A stretch of DNA of 64,000 nt. Source: Macrostomum hystrix (Eukaryota > Platyhelminthes > Macrostomidae). This document shows, one piece after another, positions 63,599 through 64,000 of this stretch. Made by a program: the position numbers and the translations under genes. Under the pieces are notes generated by a model, which did not search any database, had not been told where the DNA came from, and saw only the letters and a list, made by a program, of their open reading frames with translations. Position 1 is the first letter of the stretch, and every line of letters starts with the position of its first letter. Location of the stretch: positions 26,999,001-27,063,000 of the forward strand of contig CATNEN010000001.1 in assembly GCA_950097015.1 (NCBI GenBank), in the 5' to 3' direction.

Positions 63599-63937
63599 TG
63601 TGACTCTAGCAGCTCTCACTTAATGAGAGCTGCTAGATTCTCAACATCAGAATGCAATTGTCGCAGAGAGCGAGCTCCGCTGAGAACAAATGAGCCGTTA
63701 TGGAAAAGCAAACATTTGCAAAAGCGGAGTTTACAGATTAAAGCAGAAAACGATTGTGATAGCGGGGGTCTGCTCAGTTGTTCCGCTCAGAGTAATGTAC
63801 AGTGCAGGTGTACACCTGCACGCGCGCGTGTGATTGGCTGACGCTTTGTCAGACAACCTTTATTGTTGGCCTGCTATAAAGTTAAATAAAAGCCTCTGCC
63901 ATTGGGGGGGACTTACCCCCGAAGTGGAGTTTTCACA
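63599..63937 (+). repeat. 5' LTR of an LTR retroelement cut by the window edge
   Basis: A 339-bp segment with inverted ends TGTGA/TCACA. It has a TATAAA box (63876-63881), AATAAA shortly after it, and a perfect 14-bp hairpin near its start (TCTAGCAGCTCTCA / TGAGAGCTGCTAGA, 63605-63637). One base after the end is TGGCGACTAGACTG, a strong primer-binding-site candidate. An ATG at 63969 may begin gag. The second LTR lies outside the window. Confidence 0.6.
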
Positions 63938-64000
63938 GTGGCGACTAGACTGAAACGATCCTGCGCAAATGAGTAGTGCAAGTGCACTAGGGCTTGTCGG

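Overview
This is eukaryotic, almost certainly metazoan, DNA. Three host genes can be rebuilt exon by exon with GT-AG introns and consistent phase: an ST7-family membrane protein (3759-14551, 7 coding exons), a single-pass-at-each-end EGF/thrombospondin-1 membrane protein (17464-20544, 5 exons), and a selenocysteine-containing thioredoxin glutathione reductase, TGR (43344-51763, 6 exons, with a good SECIS element in the 3' UTR). A TGR with a Grx domain carrying CPYC and a C-terminal GCUG strongly suggests a flatworm. The GC content and the heavy minisatellite load would fit a free-living macrostomid, but the species is an inference.

Layout. 1-3758: part of a minus-strand exon and two foldback elements. 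3759-15205: ST7, whose intron 5 is a 7-kb minisatellite. 15539-17260: a minisatellite and a cluster of palindromic repeats. 17464-20730: the EGF/TSP1 gene, with a tRNA-derived SINE in its last intron. 21062-33672: a complete minus-strand Ty3/gypsy-like LTR element (element 1), into whose gag a second, plus-strand LTR element (element 2, 28538-32732) has inserted. 34671-37948: repeats and an internally deleted Tc1-like transposon. 37949-42711: a third intact LTR element (element 3) with identical LTRs. 43344-52300: TGR, every intron of which holds its own minisatellite. 52545-54890: two more minisatellites. 55220-64000: solo or partial LTRs, an unrecognised 349-aa ORF, a repeat-coding exon and a 5'-truncated Polinton-type protein-primed DNA polymerase; the window ends in the 5' end of another LTR element.

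Main points of interest. Element 2 has an LTR packed with heat-shock elements upstream of a TATA box, and its single ORF has lost integrase by an in-frame deletion. Element 1 has a textbook -1 frameshift site between gag and pol and a third ORF in the env position with its own TATA box. Intronic minisatellites are private to each intron, and at least one starts exactly at, and is built from, the 5' splice site. Very long open frames on both strands of these arrays are artefacts of repeats that lack stop codons.
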